Shown: positions 12,198 to 25,183 of the stretch, piece after piece
How the letters are laid out: every line of letters begins with the position of its first letter
How positions within the stretch are numbered: position 1 is the first letter of the stretch
Assembly: GCA_947561715.1 (NCBI GenBank)
Contig: OX387197.1
Location: forward strand, 3,663,001-3,727,000
Origin: Ascidia mentula
Lineage: Eukaryota > Chordata > Ascidiacea > Phlebobranchia > Ascidiidae
Reading direction: 5' to 3'
DNA: 64,000 bases
Program-made: the position numbers and the translations under genes
The notes under the pieces: generated by a model
Seen by the model: only the letters and a program-made list of their open reading frames with translations
The model's database searches: none
Told to the model about the DNA's origin: nothing

Positions 12198-13693
12198 ACC
12201 ATCTCTTAAAGTGTTGTTGGGAGAGTTTTAGGAGTTGTTCAAACACATTTCGCGATTGCCCATGCTAAACTGGATCAAAAAGTTTAAACAGAGCTATAAA
12301 TTTCTGTTCGGACAAGAATGTGTCGTTACCAGCAGGCCGGTTTGTAAGTTATTTACCGCTGCCGGTAACAAAAATGATTTCAACCGTTGTATCTGCCTCT
12401 AAACTTTTGGGGGTTTTTGAACAAAAACCTTTTATGAAATATGCCAAACGAATCATAGCAATTTCAGATCAAGTTGCCCACAAAAGAAAAGAAATGAAAT
12501 TTGAAAATATAAAAATGTTTTTTTTTTGACAAAAACTATCTTTGTACATTCTAGTAAACTAGTCAGGCACAGATCTTACAAATCAGTGGTACTTGAAAAA
12601 CAATGTCGATCTGTGGGCTACCAGACTAGGATGCTGCATCTTATCTGTCTTTACGTCTCGCATGTTTCTAAGTTGTATGGTTTGAGCCACATCCGCAATT
12701 CGATAGTCGTACTGCCGATGGTGTTGGCACTGTTCTCGCAGATCTTTTCAGGTATTGCGCTTGAGGTCTGTTAGCAGTCTTATCTGATATGATAGATTCA
12801 TTCGAAAATCGTTTAAAAAAACAGTAATATACGTTTACGACCAACTGTATTTACTCTTCGTTCATTTGCTTACGCGACTGTAAATTATTGCCATGAGAAT
12901 AATTGGACTTCGACAGACGACGACTTCGATTGAACTTGCATTGCATTTTGTTATATGCCTTTGCACGCATGAATAAAAATGGTGATGTAGAACTGAAAAA
13001 ACAAACACACGCAGTCCTCGTGTCATATAAAGCGATACGGAGTTCATCTGCCGAGAAGGTGTAATAAAGGTGGCACTTCAACATGTTTTTACCAACTTTT
13101 GCTTTTTGACGGTATAAAAAATGATATTTGTACGTGTTTATGGGATTTTAGTGGTTGGAAGATTGAAAAGCGATTACAGTCGCGAAACGCATCGACTACA
13201 TTATTTAAGCTTCCATAAACCTTATGTCAACCTCACGTACTGGACATATGTAGCTGTTTGTCATGCTGTTAATTGATGACGTTCAAAACAATTTACACAA
13301 ATACGGCCTATTGATACGTTGTTAATCATAACTAACAGTTTCCCAAATAAATTAACCAAACAAGTTGTAACACATTTGGTAAATCCGCTGTAACTCGTAT
13401 TAGGTTCTAGACAGCCAATAAAAAACTTCCAATTTTACTTGGACGAAAAATACGACCAATTCACTATGGTTCACTAAACTGTGCGTCTTCAGTAACAAGT
13501 ATAAATACACGCATAACTGCTTTGTGCTGACCGTAAAACCGGAATTACGCAACTGTCGGGAAATTCTAATTTAACAATATATTTACTGTACCATTAAAAT
13601 AATCTACATAATATGCATCTTTTATATGCATGAACCAAAGTATGTGTCTTTTGGTGTCTTATTTGTCTAAGCTTCTTCACAGAACGAAACAAC

Positions 13694-14051
13694 TCAAACT
13701 CGACGTACAATAAACACAACTGTCGAGTTCACAAAATTGCGAAACTGAAAATATCGGAAACGTGGCAGTAATTCAAGATCTGTTACGATGCACTTATGTT
13801 CGATGTTTACAACTTTGCCATCACGGCGATTTAATGACGAAGATAAATACTTTCTCCAGTATTTCGTAATTGCGCCCGTAACTGTGATGCTCGTATCCGT
13901 TGTTATTGATTTCCAACCCACTGTGTTTTATTACCGTCGCACAACAATGTACACAAACACTTAAAGCTGATTTACACTCCTGTGTTTCTTGGCGAAATTT
14001 TATGAGTTGCTCAAACACATTTCGCGATTGCACAAGATAAGCTTGATCCAA
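13694..14051 (-). pseudogene. Decayed copy of the 11871-12197 frame
   Basis: The duplicate aligns with copy 1 on DNA level, but its upstream half has stop codons (after the matching CDGNKT region) and the frame shifts before ITVTGAITKYW. One copy intact and one broken supports a pseudogene here. Confidence 0.4.
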
Positions 14052-14345
14052 AAAGTTTAAACGGAGCTATTAATTTCTGTTCGGACAAGATTCTGTCGTT
14101 ACCAGCAGCCCGCATTGCTTTTCAACCGTTGTAGTAACTTGTGTCTCTAAACTTTTAGGGGTTATTGAACAAAAATCTTTTATGAAAAATCCCGCGAAAA
14201 AATTTGTTCCACAACACAAGACTGTCAGTCAGCGTTCATTTAATCATCTGCAATTTGAACAACATATAAGCTAATATTTTGGCACAATAATAATTTAGAA
14301 CCGAGACCAGAAAACGTTTTCAGAAGCCCTAGGTTACTACCAGAG

Positions 14346-14602
14346 GGATGTTAGTTGACAAAAAAAATCGCCAGTTAACAAAACTTTGAACGCGCGTTAG
14401 TCGGCCACTTTACGAGGTAGCGACATGATATTTGTACACGATATAGTTCATAGGCTGAAGTAAAAAATATTCATATTCGGTTAAAAATATGATTTGCGTA
14501 TTATGACATAAGTTGCGAAAACAAGATTCGCTGGCAAAAATTTTAAAGCAGAGCATTCTACGCGCTTAAACCTTTAAAACGATATTAAAATATTTGAAAA
14601 AT
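14346..14602. repeat. Dispersed repeat, copy 1
   Basis: About 250 bases shared with 59513-59801, from GGATGTTAGTTGAC through the near-identical run GCCAGTTAACAAAACTTTGA to an AT-rich end. Similarity is strong at the left end and patchy on the right. No open frame: probably a non-autonomous transposable element. Confidence 0.75.
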
Positions 14603-14714
14603 TCGATAGGGGAAGTGTAAAAATATGAATTCATATTTTACAAACATGAAAAAACGGTGGTACGATGTACACTTTCGTCGATAAAACCTTGCACAAACTT
14701 TGGCCCAAGCTGTT

Positions 14715-14887
14715 CTTTTGCAAAAACAATCTTATACCCTCCTGCTATCGAATGAAATCAAAATTTAACATATTAAGCCAGGGTGGCTATGCGAAATTCA
14801 ACGATAACTTACTCCAACCCGACCGTCGCCCGCCGCTCGTTCAAGCCACCAAGATAGCAGGAGGGTATAAGATTGTTTTTGCAAAAG
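14715..14887. mobile_element. Foldback element with 35-bp perfect inverted repeats
   Basis: Bases 14715-14749 are the exact reverse complement of 14853-14887, with a 103-base spacer. Such a palindrome folds into a long hairpin and fits a small foldback/MITE-type element. No target duplication was identified, and no protein is encoded. Confidence 0.7.
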
Positions 14888-15115
14888 CACGTATGAAGGT
14901 GGTATATTTTAGTTAGAAGATTCACAAACTGCTGAAGTAACAACGAAACTATAACACAAATAATACATTTTGTTTGGCTGTTGCTGCCAATAACTTTTAT
15001 CATGGATATGTGATGTAAAAAGTCTTACAAGGAATAAAACAATTAAAAAACACTTATCTAGCCTTTTTGTAACGCTCTTTTCTTGCCATTAGGCCATTGT
15101 TTAATGCAACTAATT

Positions 15116-17461
15116 CTAAGGTATATTGAGAGCATAATGGTCTTCTTCTTTGTCAAAACGTGCCAAATTGCAAACGGGGTCTTCATACACATGATTGTTT
15201 CCTGAAAAACAATGCTCTTGTTATTGGCAATGGAGTAGATCCTGTACTTCGAAAGGTTTGAGTGAGTTCTGGTGTTATTTTGCAAGCCGTAACAAAAAAG
15301 CTAAAAGATGTTGGTTGTTATTATTTTCTAATTTGTTGGTAACTTCTAAAAATAATATCAAATATTACCACCATAAGTAGTTGAAAAAAATTTAGTATTT
15401 TACTTTTTTGTTAAATAACCAAAAAATTTTATACTTGGTTATGGGCAACAAAGGAACCAAATGTAACATTATAAAGAAGTAACTTGTAATTTTTGGCCTT
15501 AAAAGATTATGTGCTTGTAAATTTTGTTACTGTTGTAATGATTTAACCCTGGGCAAACATATTAGGTGATTAAAGCTATGAGAGTACACAAATACTTAAA
15601 TCCCAGTTTGTTGTCTCACAATACGTGGTTCATTGTCGAGTTCTGCAGGTTTTGTGAACATAATTTGGAATTGCACATTTCAAGCTTCAATCCATGTGAT
15701 TATTTGTTTCATAGTAAAATGACAACTTCATAGAAATTAAAAAAAGCCCAAAAATGTTTCCCAAATTCAATACAAAAAAGCACCATTTGGTAAATGTGCA
15801 TTCCACGTTGTAAACCACTGCAGTATAGTGGTCATTCCTTCATGCCTATCTATGTTAATATTATGGTGACTCATCAAGATACTTTATACTTGACCAACTT
15901 ATTTGTTACGGCATAAACCAATGTATACATTCACTGACTTGAGCTTGTCTGCATTTGCAGTCTGTCATCCATATGGTCCTTGCCAACCACCATTGCCTGA
16001 AAAATGTTATATTTCTGATATTGTTTGTTATATAAAACCCTAGACAGTTGTTACTGCAATGTCGAGACCAACTGGATAAAGTAAATTGAATCAAAGTTGC
16101 ACTTGCATTAACATTCCTTCAGTTTTTGACTGAGGTTTAGGGGACAATACCAGATCCATGTCAATGTTTTTGTCAAGTATTTTTCAGTACACTCCCAAAA
16201 GAAACAGAAATACAGTATAATTTTACAAACCTGTCCAGTCTGCTCAGAATATTTAGTTGGTTTCTGTTTGACTTTCCATATGAGAAACAGTATGAGACAT
16301 AAGGCCAACACAAACATCACAATCATTCCCAAAATCAGACTGTTGACAACATATTTTGGATATACCACTCCACCTGTAATGTGAACCTAAATATTTTAAG
16401 AGTTCTATTTGTATGAAACTGCATTCTTTTTTGGTAAGTTAAAACTACCTCAAAATGACAAAGTTGTCAAAGAAAATTGTCCAAATTTGGCTGCATGTCA
16501 GATTAAACTTTTCATTTGATTTACTGTACTTTTAATGGATTTGCTGAAATTAACTTAATACAAGAAACCAACATTACATCGTTAGTCATTAAAAACCTAA
16601 ATTACTATTAAATTTTTAAGTATAATAACCCTGGGTAGTTTCTGTGCATGGATGACAAGTTGGACATTGCAATGTTGTTGCTACAGATGCAAAAGTTGAA
16701 ACCTCTATTGTAGATTTGCCAACCTCAGATGTAGTGTTTTCTACAAAATTTAGATACATCAAGAAGACAAACTAGTGGTGGTCATTGTATGCATGTTATT
16801 AAGTAGCGTATAGCAAACAGAAAAGAAATGTGATTTTAAGCATAAAAGTGCGATTGTTTTTCTGCAGTCGTTTATATGCAATTAGTAATATCACAATACA
16901 TAAAAAAATCTTGGTTATATGTACCTTGTGTTATTGCTGTCAAAGGTGCTGAGACAATATCTGTAGTGCTAACAAAAGGTTTTTGTGTAGTAGCAGTATT
17001 GCCTGTTCAAAAGCAGTATATTTTCATTGTTATAACACAAACCAAAATGGGGTAGTAAGTAATTTTTTTACTTTTATTTGGTAACATAAACCAGAAATCG
17101 CAACAAGGGTATAAGGTTGTTTATTGGTCATTTAGATGCAATTAGTGACACCGCCAACCAAAAAGTAAAAAAAAATCTGATGGTCGTACCTTGTGGTATT
17201 TCTATCGAAGGTGTAGAGGTAACTTCTTTTTCACTAACAAAAGGTGTTTGTGTAGTAGCAGTATTGCCTGTACAGAAGCATAATATGTTCATTGTGAGTT
17301 ACAACACAAACCAAAGTGAGGTAGTATGTAATTTATTTTATGTTATATTTGACAACATAAAGCATAGAAAGTCTAATTACATCTTGTAACAAATGAACAC
17401 TAAAGATACCTTGAATTGAAACTAGACCAGCAAGATACAACACAATACCAAAGAGTTTCAT
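15116..17461 (-). CDS. Gene S, short Thr-rich single-pass protein, 201 aa
   Basis: Seven exons fit in phase: 17461-17410, 17267-17190, 17002-16925, 16740-16630, 16373-16231, 15996-15939, 15201-15116. Exon 1 is a signal peptide (MKLFGIVLYLAGLVSI). Exons 2 and 3 are 78-base phase-1 duplicates, each encoding GNTATTQxPFVS plus a Thr/Ser-rich run. Exon 4 holds a CPTCHPC cluster. Exon 5 is a membrane helix opening YPKYVVNSLILG, homologous to those of genes B, C and D, followed by a basic stop-transfer. The tail has NNHVYEDP, matching the NHEYE element of B and C. It is thus a family member without cadherin repeats; the stalk is probably O-glycosylated. It could be a co-receptor or decoy, but that is inference. 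If the odd GTCAG donor of exon 6 is not used, the tail ends four codons later at a stop at 15931. Confidence 0.65.
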
Positions 17462-20400
17462 TTTGATCACAGATTTTTGTACCTCTCTAGTATCACAAGT
17501 TTATTTTTTTCCTTTCATACTGTTTTTAATGTAATGCAGACAGTAAGTGGTGTTTCACAAGTAAGATAAAAATGCCAATCATTTAGTTTATGTACAACTT
17601 TCATTTTTTTCCTGATATAAAAATGTTTATACAAAGCATAGATCTTCCACTGACAACATAAAATCCCTGAAATTCTTGCAAAAACTGGCCTAGATTGCTG
17701 CTAAATCATCCAACCAAGATATTGCTTTTTTGAATATATATATTTCCCTATGCGACATCCTCAGTATTCTTATTTGAACAAAAATTCTGAGGATGCCATA
17801 TTTTTGTCGTAAGTTACTATCTGAGCAATGCTTGTGCCATATTAAGTGACAATTGAATGACATACAGTGGACTAAGACAGGCAATGTTTGATTTTAAACT
17901 CCATATGATGCAACATTGCACTCTGGTGGTCCACATTATTAAGTTTGTACATCATTGGACCTGTGAACATTTTTTTTGATTTTTTAAAGTTTAAATCATA
18001 CACCTTGTTTACACCAATTATCCATGAATACTTTCTCATCATGAAATGGTTACAGCCAAGTGGTTGGCAGGGATGCAGCAAGACTTGCATGGTTGATAAA
18101 AGAATATATAAACTTATGAGGAGGAAAAGAGAAAATGCAACCAACCAGAATCAAGACCAAGTTACACATTGCTTCAAAGCCTGCTTTAGCTGTTATTACC
18201 TGTATTTTGAGGTTTCAAGTGACTCGCATACTAGAACCAATGTGATTCCATGTGAATGATCAACCATTCTAAAGTAAGCCAAGACCATGTTTTTATGAAT
18301 ACAAACAAAGTTCAACCGGTATAGGCCGCATCTCTGTATTTCTATGGAAAAGACTTTCCCGGTTGGGAAATGCCCTTCTCGAACTCTGTCGTGCGTAACA
18401 GAGTAAAATTATGTGTAACAATGCAATGGGTCATGCATGGGCGCCAGTGTTTTGGTTGAATGAGCGCAGATGAACAGGCTGTTGCCAGGGCGATTTTCAG
18501 CGTGTTTTACTATGGTTTTCAGGGTTATTAGTCAGGCAGTAAATTGGTAGAAGGTGCTGTTGAACATGTAGCTGAAAAACTATCCAAATATTGAGGTTGA
18601 TTTTGTGAAAAAATGAATCACAGAAAGTATGGTCAATTTGTGATTTTCTGTTAGTGCCGACCCTTGCCTAGGAATTCTGGCCAAATCTATAATCAAAATA
18701 ATTACTTTAACTGCTCCCCCCGGGGCATTTTGACCCTCTGTTGGCCATCATTTTGGCCAAAAAAGCAGAAAAAAGTGTAGGTTTGTTTTGTGAAAAATTG
18801 AATCACAGAAAGTACCCTCCATTTGCGATTAAGTGAAGCCACCAACCCTCCTCTACACAATTCATTAAGAATTAGATGTCTTGGGGCCGCCCCGGGACTG
18901 TTTGTACACCCCCTAGGACTGACAATTTAGCAGTTAGCCTTTGCCCCCTGTCTTAATGCAGCTGCAATCAATTTTTTTTCTGTTCAGCAATAGTAGTCCC
19001 CCTTCATGAGTCATCAGACCCGGCAATTGTTTTTGGCAAACAAGAGAAACTGTAACCAGGTGCACAATGGCAAATGACTTCTAAAACTCAATTTTTAGGA
19101 TTTAATTGTGAGATGCGGCCTATAGGCCCCATATCAGTATTAAATGCCAAAAATCAAGTTCTGAAGGTTATCTGCATTGGTATAAACACAGAATCATTTT
19201 TAGCATGAAACAATTCCTGTGGCGTTTTACCAATGAAGGTCCACTAGTATTATTAGTGGATCTGAGGAGCCTTCAGGAGGATCTTATATCCTGTAGGATA
19301 GCAGAAACAGTCCCAGGAGGCTGCCAAAGCAAGTTTCCTGTGACAATTATTTTCGCCATTGCATAGAAAAGGATTGGGACCAACATTGAACAGCATATTG
19401 GATCAGGTTTTTGTGACTCATTTTTTCGCAAAACCAACTTACATTTTTTGCAGCTTTTTTGGCTAAAATAATGTCTGACCAAGGGAAGAAATGCCTCTTG
19501 GGGGGCGCTTTCAGCAACTATCCTCCAACTAATTTTGACCTGAATGTGTAAACAAGAGGGGGACTGACATAAAATGGCAAATGAAGGTATACTTCTGTAA
19601 TTAATTTTTTAGCTACATCCCCCAAGAAACAATGATTTGAAAACCAATCTATGTCATCATCACATAAATAACAACTGTAATGTAGAAAATTGATTTGCCC
19701 TGTACACTTTTTTAAGTAAAAAAATGATGGTTTATGAAAAAAAATCATGATTAAGTAATCTATTGCATGATCTGAATGTTTAGTCCAGCTCTGTACATAA
19801 CCTTGATGAATGGTTATTTTGGCAAATGTAAATCTTGCCTTTACATACTAAAAATGCATTAAATTTACGCACACTGAAACAGCTTCCATGTTTTTTAATA
19901 TATAATTATTACAGGAAATGAATTTGAAAATGAGCTAACACATGCTGGTAAGATTGGAAAGTAATCAGACAGATGCAACATAAACATTTTAGCTGTAAAT
20001 ACAATGTAAGTTTTGACAAATGCAACATGAGGAGTAACTGCATTTGTTTTGCTCTACTAGAAACAGTTGAGAAATGTATCTGCAGGTAGCAAACCAAAAT
20101 TATATATCCAAGGGCTAATAAAAGTACATAAAAAAAAAACAAATTCTGCAAACCCAATGACACTTGACATGTAAGTGCATAAAACAAACACACCAACTAA
20201 AATTTAATTTTAGGAAATTGCTCCTATTTTTACATGCTGTTAACATAAAATTTTTAGTACAAAAGAATATAAGCTTGAGAACACAAAGGGAAATATAACA
20301 AAATTTTTTTTCATTAAAACATGGTTAATAGAATAGAAAAATTATTTTTTGAAACTAAGGACAGGAAGTTAGAATAATGAAAATAAAACCAAACTGAAAA

Positions 20401-20466
20401 TTGTGTTTAAAAAATCGATTTCATATGCCGATATTGTTAGGAAGAGATTTTGTCACAGATGAACAA
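17462..20466. other. Intergenic between gene S and gene D
   Basis: No exon is supported. It holds a candidate inverted-repeat element (18320-19124) and, inside that, two related stretches (18594-18680 and 18779-18860, sharing GAATCACAGAAAGTA). The rest is AT-rich single-copy-looking DNA. Confidence 0.5.
18320..19124. mobile_element. Candidate DNA element with 15-bp terminal inverted repeats
   Basis: TATAGGCCGCATCTC at 18320-18334 is the exact reverse complement of 19110-19124. The outermost TA on each side could be a TA target duplication, as used by Tc1/mariner-like elements. The 805 bases are richer in G and C than the surroundings and have no long frame, so the element would be non-autonomous. 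A 15-bp pair could still arise by chance. Confidence 0.45.
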
Positions 20467-23400
20467 TTAATGCCGAGTGTTTTGATACGTCAACCCAGAT
20501 GGTGCTTCGTAAGTGTCATGGCTGAAACAAAAATGCAACTTATCACTCATAAAAATTCAAATGTTATTTTTGTTTTAAATTGTATGGAACAGAGAAATAA
20601 TTATTGGATTTTGACAAGTCAACTTGATGCATAAATTTTACTTAAGAAGTGAAACAGGATAGTTTACCTTGTTATATGTTCATTATACATGCCTTCAGTA
20701 TCAATGTCCACATCATTATACACACCAGCATCTGGAACAAATACATTTAATTTTTTATTTTAATAATTACCAGTTGTTGAAACTCCTAAATTGATCACAA
20801 ATGTTGTGCAAAATAAACAATCTTGAGAATATTAGCTAGAGTTCAAAAGTGGAAGATGTTTTGTTCACGCTTGTAAAAAGGTTTAGTTTGTGTAAATAAT
20901 CAATTTTTCAATCAAACATTTGCATGTTCAAAAAATATTACCAAACAGCAGCATTTGTCGTAGTTTGCAAATAAACATGCCTGAGAGATACTTACCGTCA
21001 TGCATGGGTGGTACGGATCTCGGCTGAGGATTGGTGGGGACTGGGTAATGGGTGCTTTTTTGGTTTCTGGTTATGTTTTGGTAACCATGTGCAGAAGGGT
21101 GTACAGGTGGTGGTGAAGAAGCTCTGTTGTGTATTTGCTTAGAACTTTGTTGTTCATATTGGTTTTTGGGCCTTTGGCGATTATGATTTTGAGATGGTTT
21201 ACACTGTGGTTGATTTGCCATCTATAAAGAGTAATTCTGTGTTACTACATTTTTAGAAATTAAACAAATAATCAAAAAAGCTATTTTTAAAATTTATTTC
21301 CAGTTGTTACCAGCACTTTATAAGTTAGAAAAAAATTTTGACACAGACCTGCACAGGATTCTCCACCTTCTTTATTGGTTTTTGTCTAAATTTCCATATA
21401 AGACACCATCCAAGTACAAATGCAATAAAAAAGCAAGCAACCAGTCCACCGATGAGGCCATTTACAACATAATATGGGTATGCTGCAAAAAGGTATAGCA
21501 TTTGGCACATGCAGGGGTCAATTTGCACAAGCAAAGTGAGAGTTGAAATTATCAAAATTTTCTGAAAGCTTTTTGGTTAACAAAGACCACACCATTTGGA
21601 CACAGTTGTATTTGAATACCCAATACTAATGGTGCATACAAGCATAGGCATTAATAATGACGCATTATATACATAAATGTTGAAAAGCTTGTGAAACAAA
21701 TAGCTTACAAGATTTATTACTGAATATGTTGAAATTATCTGCTACGAAGTCTTTGTCAACCAAAGGTAGACTTTCAAGTAGTTTGTTAAATATTCTTAAC
21801 TTCTTACCAAACTTTTTGAAAAACAATCACAAGAAAACAGTGTTTCTAAATCAACTTACTTTTGGGTTGAACAGTGACATCATGAGCTGTCACCTAAAAA
21901 AAAATAAAAAATATACAGTTGAACAAAATTTTAATCATCTAACACAAGCTATAAATAAACAAGAAAACAGACTGTGGTACAACGCCTTTTTCCACAAGTA
22001 GCAAGAAAATGAAACACATTGCATATTGTTCAAACAACCAAACACTTTCAGTTTAGTTTGTCAGCTATTATTGGTCAAACATATTACATTTGAAACCAGA
22101 ACCCATTGAAATAAACCATTTAATCAAGTTTACCACTTGGTGTCCTATTGGAAAATAAATAGTTTTTTTGTGTCGGTTCTAAAATCATGTTGTAGAAAGA
22201 GTATGGAGAACTTTTAATCTACCATATATTATGTTTATTGTCTTGCTCAAGCATTGTAGAATGCATATAAACAACCATTACAAAAAAACAATTTTTTGTA
22301 ATTGCTCATACAGAGAATGTGGTTGTTGAAGTTTTTCCAGTGCTTTCCTTAGCTTCCACATAAATATTAAACTCCCCCATCTCAGGTATTGCTTCGAGCA
22401 TGTAGACTAATCCTGTGGTCTCATTTATGGCCAGATAGTCAAAGTAGTTTTCAGGTTGACCTTTGAATATCACCATATTAGTTTAAAGTTATAATACCCA
22501 CTTACTAAACCTCACAGAGAATATCTTATGGAGGTTAGTTTTATATGCTGGTTTCACAATACAATATCTCACAAATGCATACTGGTACCTTAAAAAAGTA
22601 CTTTGGATGTTGTAATAAAGAGCTTTTGTATGGTAGTGCTTCAACATTGGCAATGGAATTGTGTTTTTAAAATAAAATAATAAAAGTGTACTATAACTGT
22701 ATTAAACCATCAGATGTAGAAGCCTGAACTTTATTTAAGGTAGAATTTAATTATTGGTTGTTAAAATTCTTTTTAGCACTATTTATTTGTTTTTGGCGAG
22801 ACGAATATTTCTACTAATAACAGCACTCACCCCAAACAAAACTGTAGGTAATACTTGCTTTGTTTGAGTCCAAATCGACTGCTGTGATGTTATTTGGTTT
22901 CACCATGACATCCTTAAAGAGAAAAAAACCTACTAGGTATTTGAAATGGTCGCATCTACTAATATTGCCAGTGTTTCAACAAATTAGCAAGGCTAATATT
23001 TTACTCATTTGTGGTGACAAAGTTTTTTTTCCAGCCACAGTAGCAATTTTTTTTGCTCAGTTACATTTTGGCCATCATATACCTGCATCTTTCCAGTTTC
23101 AATTTTAGAGGTGTAAATTCCGCAGGTGCCAGTGTTGTTTGCACATGATTCAAAACTGAATTTTGGGGGATTGTAGTCGGTATTCAGAACAGTAACAACA
23201 AAGCTGGTGTTTTTAGTTTGGTTGTAATCTACACCATTACGGTCAAATCCAATACTCATAACAATTCTGAAACAGTAACAAATACAAAAGTTTAATGTAG
23301 TACTCATGGCATCCAAATATTTTATTCCTAACATGACATGTATGCAATATTGAATGCAAAATTTATGCAATGCCAGGAGATATAAAATGTGCTATAATAC

Positions 23401-25183
23401 CAATACTCATCACGTAAAACTGATATAAACTATCATAAAGTGAACATTTCAATGGTAAAATTTATAGACAAAAGAAAACTAAAACAAAAGATTGTTGTAA
23501 GTTAACAACACAATACAATTAATTTGATTAGACTTTACAGAGACAAAAAACTTTGACTCCTAACTATGTACAAGTTTTATAAAGTAAAGGTATTGTGATG
23601 AAAGGCAAACTTACATATTCATAATATGTTGTTTACTTGCTCTATAGTCGAGATGTCCCAACTCGGATATTGATATTTTACCAGTGTTTTGGTTTATGGT
23701 AAAATTGTCATCACCAGACAAGTTATAGAAAATTGAGGTATCGGGAACATCTTCATCAGTAGCATTAACTGAATATATAATTTCCATTTCAGGTGTGGTC
23801 TGTTGAATAATGTAAAGCTTTTAAGAACACATAGTGTTATTTTGGTCCACAGTTACAATACCACAAGAAAAACCATACAACAAATATAGATATGTGAATT
23901 ACTTCTTGCCTAGAAGATTAAATAGTAGTAAACCAGGAACCATATGGACAGTCCCAAGCTTTCTAGAAACACAGCTAAAGAATTTACCGACTTTCTAAGT
24001 TTAATGAAAGCATTTCAAATTTGAACTGACTCACTTCGTTTACATCCACTGTGTATGGAAGACCATAGAACGTGATGTTATTGGCACTATTTATGTTGAG
24101 GACTGATATGACAGTAGTAATATTTGTAGTGCCCTGTTGAAGGAAAAGAGCTTGACCAGTTTTGCATGTTTTAGCAATGACAATCATAAGCTATAGATAC
24201 TCTTTCTTCCTCATGGAACAGTTTCAGCACGGAAATTGTATGAAGCTACATTTAATATTTAAATGCAAACTGTTGATAAAGCACTTAAAAAGATTGATTT
24301 TCCCTGTACATATATTATTGTAACAAATGTAAATAAAGTTTTTTTTTATTTATCAATGATGGTTTATTGTGTTCAACAGTTCAATCATAACAAAACTTAC
24401 ATTAAATTTATTAACTTACATTGCATACAATATACCCTGTTAAATTTGTGTGTCGGTCAATGGTAGTATCCGCGACGATAACAGTCCTGAGGGCAGAAAT
24501 ATTAAAAAAGTAGTCTAAGTTGTCACTGAGGGAGAGGGTTTCATTCACAAAATTGACCGACTGGTTTGCTTCATTCTGAAGAAGAACCACAGAACGAACC
24601 GGAGCATGTTCAAAAACACTTCCAGTCAATCTTGTGGAATTGACAGAACAACCTGAGACTGGTAAAAGAAACACAAACTTATATTTCAGGCCTGTTTTTT
24701 TGTTACACAGATAATATCGCATTGCAGAAAGAATTATAGTCTGCCTGGGTTAATCTGGCCATTACCAATTGTCAAATAAAAAAATATATACAGTATTACT
24801 GATTAATTATGTGAAAAAACAAATACACTTGATGGAATTACATAATAAACAGCAATAAATGACTGTTTGTTTAGTGTACATCGGTTAAGCCATGATATAA
24901 ATGACATCAGTGAAAATTCAGCGAAATAAATTTCATTGTTTAGTTTAGTGACAATAGCAGCAATAATAGCTAATGCGCTGCAGCAGGTTTTCAGATTGTT
25001 TTTATAAGTTTAGAAAAATTTTACTTTAATTAATTTTTATGTTACGGGATACACTGTTTCTATTTATGATACCATAATATTAAAATTCACTCCAACAAAA
25101 TAATGAACCATATAAAACAGTATTTATTTACCTGATTGAATGCATGTAATACAGCAAAACAATGTAAATACAAGCCAACTCAT
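20467..25183 (-). CDS. Gene D, divergent cadherin-like receptor, 498 aa
   Basis: Twelve exons fit in phase: 25183-25132, 24652-24420, 24133-24035, 23799-23615, 23266-23083, 22912-22831, 22460-22312, 21893-21860, 21482-21349, 21221-20996, 20731-20668, 20521-20467. Signal peptide MSWLVFTLFCCITCIQS is a separate exon. The ectodomain has the V-x-E-x-AP opening (SVFEHAPVRSVV), an EC-like stretch NATDEDVPDTSIFYNLSG with a following LDYRA strand, and the linker NTDYNPPKF. The helix after YPYYVVNGLIGG matches B, C and S. The tail is Pro/Gln/Asn-rich and basic, then has several Tyr residues (GVYNDVDIDTEGMYNEH, DTYEAP, LTYQN). It lacks some EC exons found in B and C. Membership of the same family is well supported; the ligand is unknown. 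Confidence 0.8.

Larger units (their letters stand above)
11296..14120. repeat. Degenerate segmental duplication upstream of gene C
   Basis: Two blocks occur twice in direct orientation: 11405-11652 matches 12470-12706, and 11668-12300 matches 13443-14120. Copy 2 carries about 740 extra bases (12707-13442) between the blocks. In addition 11351-11460 resembles the start of gene C exon 1 plus its flank (about 11263-11350), without a usable ATG, so the region seems to hold debris of duplicated receptor 5' ends. No complete gene is visible. Confidence 0.75.

Noticed and set aside
15931-15996. Stop at 15931 as the true end of gene S
   Set aside because: Possible, but using the GTCAG donor shared with genes B and C joins an in-phase tail exon homologous to theirs, so the longer model is preferred.
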